64,000 nucleotides of DNA from Luteolibacter luteus (GTDB taxonomy: Bacteria; Verrucomicrobiota; Verrucomicrobiia; Verrucomicrobiales; Akkermansiaceae). The stretch covers positions 5,890,001 to 5,954,000 of the forward strand of contig NZ_CP051774.1 of NCBI RefSeq assembly GCF_012913485.1, in the 5' to 3' direction. Every line of letters starts with the position of its first letter. The stretch's first letter is position 1. The notes under the pieces were generated by a model that was not told the origin of the DNA, searched no databases, and worked only from the letters and a program-made list of their open reading frames with translations. Shown piece after piece: positions 60,550 to 64,000 of the stretch. Both the position numbers and the translations under genes were made by a program.

Positions 60550-61227
60550 TCAATTGCTCGCAGCCACATCCGTGCGGCGGTCTTCCGGGATGACCTTGAG
60601 GGCGAGAGGCCCGAGACGGACGTCCGTGCCCGGCACCACGATCACCAGGCGGCGCACGTCCGGCTCCGGCTTCCAGACGCCGGAGTAGAGCGGGGCTTTC
60701 GGCGCATCCGGGGAAAGCACGACGACGGAAACCGGCTTGTCTCCGCCAGGCTTCATGTCCACCGGCTGCCAGGTGGCGGGGAGTTGCTTGCGCTCGCTGC
60801 CCAGAGCCATGTTCAGCACCTTGCCGGTGGCATTCAGCACGCGGAAGCTGCCCCAGGCGAAAGACGAGCTATCATCCTCGATCGCATAACCGCGGAGGCC
60901 GGTGGGAGCCTTGGCATCGGGCAGCAGCAGGATCAGCGGCTTGGTCATGCCGCCGATCTTTACCGCGAGATCGAGGGGCTTTCCTTCGGGTGATTTCTTG
61001 TCGAGCGCGCGCACGGCGATGTTGCCTTCGGCAGCCGTGGTGCCGATGGCCTCGGTGCGCTGCAGCGGGTGCAGGTTCTTGATGTCGGTCACCTTCTCTC
61101 CATCCGCTACGGCGACTTGGCGCGCAGCGATGGCTTCGTCCCAAGCGAGGAATCGGACATCGACGGCGAGTGCGGAAGCAGAGGTGGCGACAAAAGCTGC
61201 AAGGATGCAGGATACAATGGACTTCAT
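60550..61227 (-). CDS. Small secreted hypothetical protein behind Verru_Chthon A
   Basis: 225 residues with a signal peptide (MKSIVSCILAAFVATSASALA). The mature part is beta-rich with no recognised domain (VRFLAWDEAIAARQVAV, VKIGGMTKPLILLLPDAKAP, RRLVIVVPGTDVRLGPLALKV). It lies 30 bases after the Verru_Chthon A gene, on the same strand, and before a strong terminator, so it is probably the last gene of that operon. It may belong to the cassette, but I cannot match it to a named member. Confidence 0.7.
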   Translation of the reverse strand: MKSIVSCILAAFVATSASALAVDVRFLAWDEAIAARQVAVADGEKVTDIKNLHPLQRTEAIGTTAAEGNIAVRALDKKSPEGKPLDLAVKIGGMTKPLILLLPDAKAPTGLRGYAIEDDSSSFAWGSFRVLNATGKVLNMALGSERKQLPATWQPVDMKPGGDKPVSVVVLSPDAPKAPLYSGVWKPEPDVRRLVIVVPGTDVRLGPLALKVIPEDRRTDVAASN

Positions 61228-61257
61228 GAGAAGGTGATCGGGGTCAAGGCGCGGGCT

Positions 61258-64000
61258 TCAGGACTCCAGCTCGCGATTCGATAGCTCGCGGAAGGAGACG
61301 ACCTCGAAACGGCGGCCGAATTTCGCGTTGGTAGGTGTGAGGTCTTCTGGCAGCTCCGTGGCATTGTCGGCGGGGTCGTTGTCGACCCACTCCGGCACAC
61401 GCTGCACCACGGCTTCACACCAGGAACGGGCGAGGACATTTCCGTGGTCGTCGCGGGCTTCACCATAAGCGCGCACGGTAAAGGTATCCGAGCGCACGGT
61501 GATGTAAGGCCCCAGCGCATTGAGCAGGTCCGCCTGTGTCAGCCAGCCCGGAGTGCCGGTGCCGGTATACGGTTCGGGGATGTTCGTGCGGTAGGGATAG
61601 TTCGTGTTGACGAAGCTGGCGACGGTCGAGCTCTTGTTGATCCCTGCGCGGTCGATCGCGGCTTGGAGTGCTCCCTTCAGTCCGAGCTCGCTGCTTGTAA
61701 GGCGTCGGTTCACGAATTCGCCGAGCGATTGGAAGGGACCGCGGCTCTTCACTTCCTTCACGATCTCTTCGGCCAGCGATTCGATCTGCGCGTCACTGAG
61801 TTCGCGGAAGCCATTCCACAGGTCCTGCGGCGAACCGAAGGGACGGCGCTGGCGCGGGGTCGGGGTGGCATCACCCGCATTGTGCGACTTCGCGCTGCCG
61901 CCTTCCGACTCCACGTCGAAAGTGGCACCACGGAGACTGGCAAGCATCGCTTTCCAAGCCGCGGGATTCACGGAGTTCACATTGAAAGCGCCATCCACGA
62001 GCAGGTGGGCGGCCGCCTGACGGCATCCGGAAGGAGAGCTGAGCAAGTCGACAATCTCCTCGTTCGAGAGGCCACCGCGGTGGAGCTGATAGCGCTGGTT
62101 GCGGAGCGGATAGGCCTCCGGATCTCCCACCCAGTTGTTGATCACGTCCTTCACGCTGGTGACCTCGCGGTCCTGGTTGTTGTCGTAGACCGAAGGGGAT
62201 CCCTGCGCGGCGGATACCGTGGTGCGGGGTGCGATCGAGGAGAGGAAGAAGCTATCCCAGACCGCACTGTTCAGCAGGTAGGATTGATCGTAGATGCCGA
62301 TCCCGGTGGGTGAAATGCGCTCGCCGGTCGGTGCCGAGGCAAGGCGACGGGCAACGGTATTGCGAGCCAGATATGGCGAAGCCCACGCATTGGCAAACTG
62401 GGAGCCCGGCCCGAAGGCGGAGTCCGAAAGGTCGGCGTGCTGGAAGCCAGCGAGCGAGAGCATCGGATCCTGCGGCACCTCGAAGAAGGAGAGGTAATCG
62501 CGGCCGCTGCTCGGTGCATTGCTCATGCCATAGAAGGAGCGGCGTCCATCCCCGGTCACCTGGAAGGCAGAGCTGATGTAATCGCGCGTCTCGCGCATCG
62601 AGGATTCATAGTGCGGACCGGCGGCGAAGGCCGTGGCTCCCGAGATCATCCCGTTAATGTAGCGCTGGCGCGGGTTCACCGTGAAGACCAGGTCCGACAT
62701 CTGGTTCGCCTGGCCGGCGGTGCGGTGGAAGGTCTCCAACATCGCGATCACCTGAACCTTGCTCGAAAGCTGGGCACCGCTGAGAGTCGGGGCATTCACC
62801 GTGGTCTGGTTCCCCACCTTGCCGCTGTAGACCTGGATCTCGGAGATGGTCTCGCCTTTCGCGAGGCCCTTCAGCCGGCCGAGGTCCTCCATCGTCACGA
62901 AGTAGTGGTAGGCGCTGAGCAGGAATTCCAGCTTCGGCTTCACCGTGTCCGTCGCGGCGATGATCTGGGTCATGCCGGAGCCGCTCATCGTCTTGTTCAT
63001 CGGCACGCGGATACCGCCGCTGATGTCCATGTCCGCCGTGGATGCCACCGGCTTCAGGAAGATATTGGTGCGGGCATTCGCGGGGGCGACCCGATCATAC
63101 TCGGTGAGGTTCTTGTCGGCAGGAACGAAGACGCGGACCTCGCCGGGACCCAACCGCAGCGGCGTTTGGGTGTTGGAGGTGCCGGAGCCCGTCAGATAGC
63201 ACATGAAGTAGGGCTCCGACTGACGGCCGGCTCCATCGCCCTTGCGGTTCGCTCCGAGGTTCTGGGTCAGATACCAGGGACCGGAATTGTTATTGTTGAT
63301 CGTGAAGGTGGAGACCAAGGGCAGGTCCATCCATGGATAGACTGCAAAGCCCTCCGCTTCGATCGCCACGTTGTAAGGATTCCACAAGGTCACCACCGGG
63401 GTGAAGACCACGTTCATCACGCCGCCCACGGTCTTCAGACCCACGAAGAAGAGCACGCGGTCCAGCACCGGCGTGACCGAGGTCTCGCTGCCGCGGGTCA
63501 CATAGCTGTTCGGCCAGTAGGTGCTGCCCTGCGGACGATAGAATGCGGTAGCCATCCCGTTCGAGCGATACAGGTGGCGGTAGAGGTTATAGTGGGAGCG
63601 CAGCGAGTTGAAGGTCGCCGGAGCACCGCTCTCGAAGTTGTGCTCGAAGGCAATCGAACCGTAGTTCATCGCGACCTTCACCGGGGCTCCCCCATTGATC
63701 GGCTGGAAGAGAGGCACCTCACCGCCCGGAGCGCTGCCACCACCAAAGGGATTCGAAACCTGGCCCCAGCGCGAGGCATTGAAGTCCTGGTTTCCGAGTT
63801 CAAAGCCGAGTGAAAAGTCGGTCTTCAAACCGCCCTTCACCACGTCCGACAGCACGCCCTTGGCATGCGCGGTGTGTTCCCTCGCAAGCTGCGGGGCCGT
63901 CGACCGGCTCAGCTTGTAGTCGCTATCAAGAACGGCCTGCTGGATGCCGAGAACCCGGCCGCGGCGACGGTCGAAGCCATCACCTGGCTGCGCTGCGATG
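61258..64000 (-). CDS. Verru_Chthon cassette protein A (5' end outside window)
   Basis: The frame stays open to the right edge, so the N-terminal part, including the expected prepilin-type signal, is missing; more than 900 residues are visible. The family signature is present: HAKGVLSDVVKGGLKTDFSLGFEL near the visible start, PVVTLWNPYNVAIEAEGFAVYP in the middle and DGAFNVNSVNPAAWKAMLASLRG before the C-terminal domain. Verru_Chthon proteins A-D are encoded together in Verrucomicrobia and resemble pilin/pseudopilin-type secreted assemblies of unknown function. The other cassette genes should lie beyond the right edge. Confidence 0.85.
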   Translation of the reverse strand, partial: IAAQPGDGFDRRRGRVLGIQQAVLDSDYKLSRSTAPQLAREHTAHAKGVLSDVVKGGLKTDFSLGFELGNQDFNASRWGQVSNPFGGGSAPGGEVPLFQPINGGAPVKVAMNYGSIAFEHNFESGAPATFNSLRSHYNLYRHLYRSNGMATAFYRPQGSTYWPNSYVTRGSETSVTPVLDRVLFFVGLKTVGGVMNVVFTPVVTLWNPYNVAIEAEGFAVYPWMDLPLVSTFTINNNNSGPWYLTQNLGANRKGDGAGRQSEPYFMCYLTGSGTSNTQTPLRLGPGEVRVFVPADKNLTEYDRVAPANARTNIFLKPVASTADMDISGGIRVPMNKTMSGSGMTQIIAATDTVKPKLEFLLSAYHYFVTMEDLGRLKGLAKGETISEIQVYSGKVGNQTTVNAPTLSGAQLSSKVQVIAMLETFHRTAGQANQMSDLVFTVNPRQRYINGMISGATAFAAGPHYESSMRETRDYISSAFQVTGDGRRSFYGMSNAPSSGRDYLSFFEVPQDPMLSLAGFQHADLSDSAFGPGSQFANAWASPYLARNTVARRLASAPTGERISPTGIGIYDQSYLLNSAVWDSFFLSSIAPRTTVSAAQGSPSVYDNNQDREVTSVKDVINNWVGDPEAYPLRNQRYQLHRGGLSNEEIVDLLSSPSGCRQAAAHLLVDGAFNVNSVNPAAWKAMLASLRGATFDVESEGGSAKSHNAGDATPTPRQRRPFGSPQDLWNGFRELSDAQIESLAEEIVKEVKSRGPFQSLGEFVNRRLTSSELGLKGALQAAIDRAGINKSSTVASFVNTNYPYRTNIPEPYTGTGTPGWLTQADLLNALGPYITVRSDTFTVRAYGEARDDHGNVLARSWCEAVVQRVPEWVDNDPADNATELPEDLTPTNAKFGRRFEVVSFRELSNRELES

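Noticed and set aside
62437..63813. Plus-strand open frame opposite Verru_Chthon A
   Set aside because: Antisense shadow; His/Arg/Val-rich translation.

Overview
This 64-kb window is a GC-rich bacterial chromosome segment, most likely from a verrucomicrobium of the Luteolibacter / Verrucomicrobiaceae type. The placement rests on gene content: a Verru_Chthon cassette protein A at the right end, a cluster of ELWxxDGT-repeat secreted proteins, secreted proteins with the 'DGDGI.NL.E/KYAF' C-terminal motif, a DUF1080 3-keto-glycoside hydrolase beside a sugar-phosphate isomerase, a DUF6797 protein and an NPY-AP membrane protein. No rRNA, tRNA, CRISPR array or intact insertion sequence was found.

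Layout. 1-3.4 kb: end of a polysaccharide-export locus (family 2 glycosyltransferase, Wzm-like permease, Wzt-like ATPase), with overlapping genes. 3.5-9.9 kb: a tightly packed minus-strand signalling operon in the order CHASE3-GAF hybrid kinase with three receivers, CheR, CheB without a receiver, and a REC-kinase-REC hybrid. 10.4-23.8 kb: large secreted beta-propeller proteins on the plus strand, one with FG-GAP-like repeats and four with ELWxxDGT repeats; the last of these is frameshifted by a collapse between repeats. 23.9-32.4 kb: elongation factor P with an unusual tip loop, two secreted proteins of unknown function, a GH35 beta-galactosidase, a lipoprotein hydrolase, a double-thioredoxin secreted protein, an uncharacterised small protein and a sterol-desaturase-family membrane protein. 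32.4-36.7 kb: an accessory stretch with degenerate repeats, an NTF2-like gene, a beta-helix protein remnant and an AT-richer island of four genes of unknown function in two convergent pairs. 36.7-47.2 kb: HupE/UreJ-like protein, a UvrA paralogue lacking one zinc-ligand pair, an ECF sigma / anti-sigma / PDZ cluster, an HTH-metallo-beta-lactamase fusion and a large secreted DUF6797 propeller protein. 47.3-55.6 kb: an L,D-transpeptidase-like gene, a LuxR-type regulator and a secreted protein of about 2,180 residues with LamG-like domains, one c-type haem motif and tandem discoidin / fibronectin III repeats. 56-64 kb: a DUF1080 plus isomerase pair, a GH13 alpha-amylase-family enzyme, a small secreted protein and the Verru_Chthon A gene, which runs off the window.

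The picture is of a free-living heterotroph that invests in envelope polysaccharide, glycan degradation and very large secreted repeat proteins. The stretches most likely to hold undescribed biology are the AT-rich four-gene island (33.9-36.7 kb) and the giant cytochrome/discoidin protein. All assignments come from reading motifs by eye; no database search was run. Where a start codon was chosen inside a longer open frame, the entry says so.
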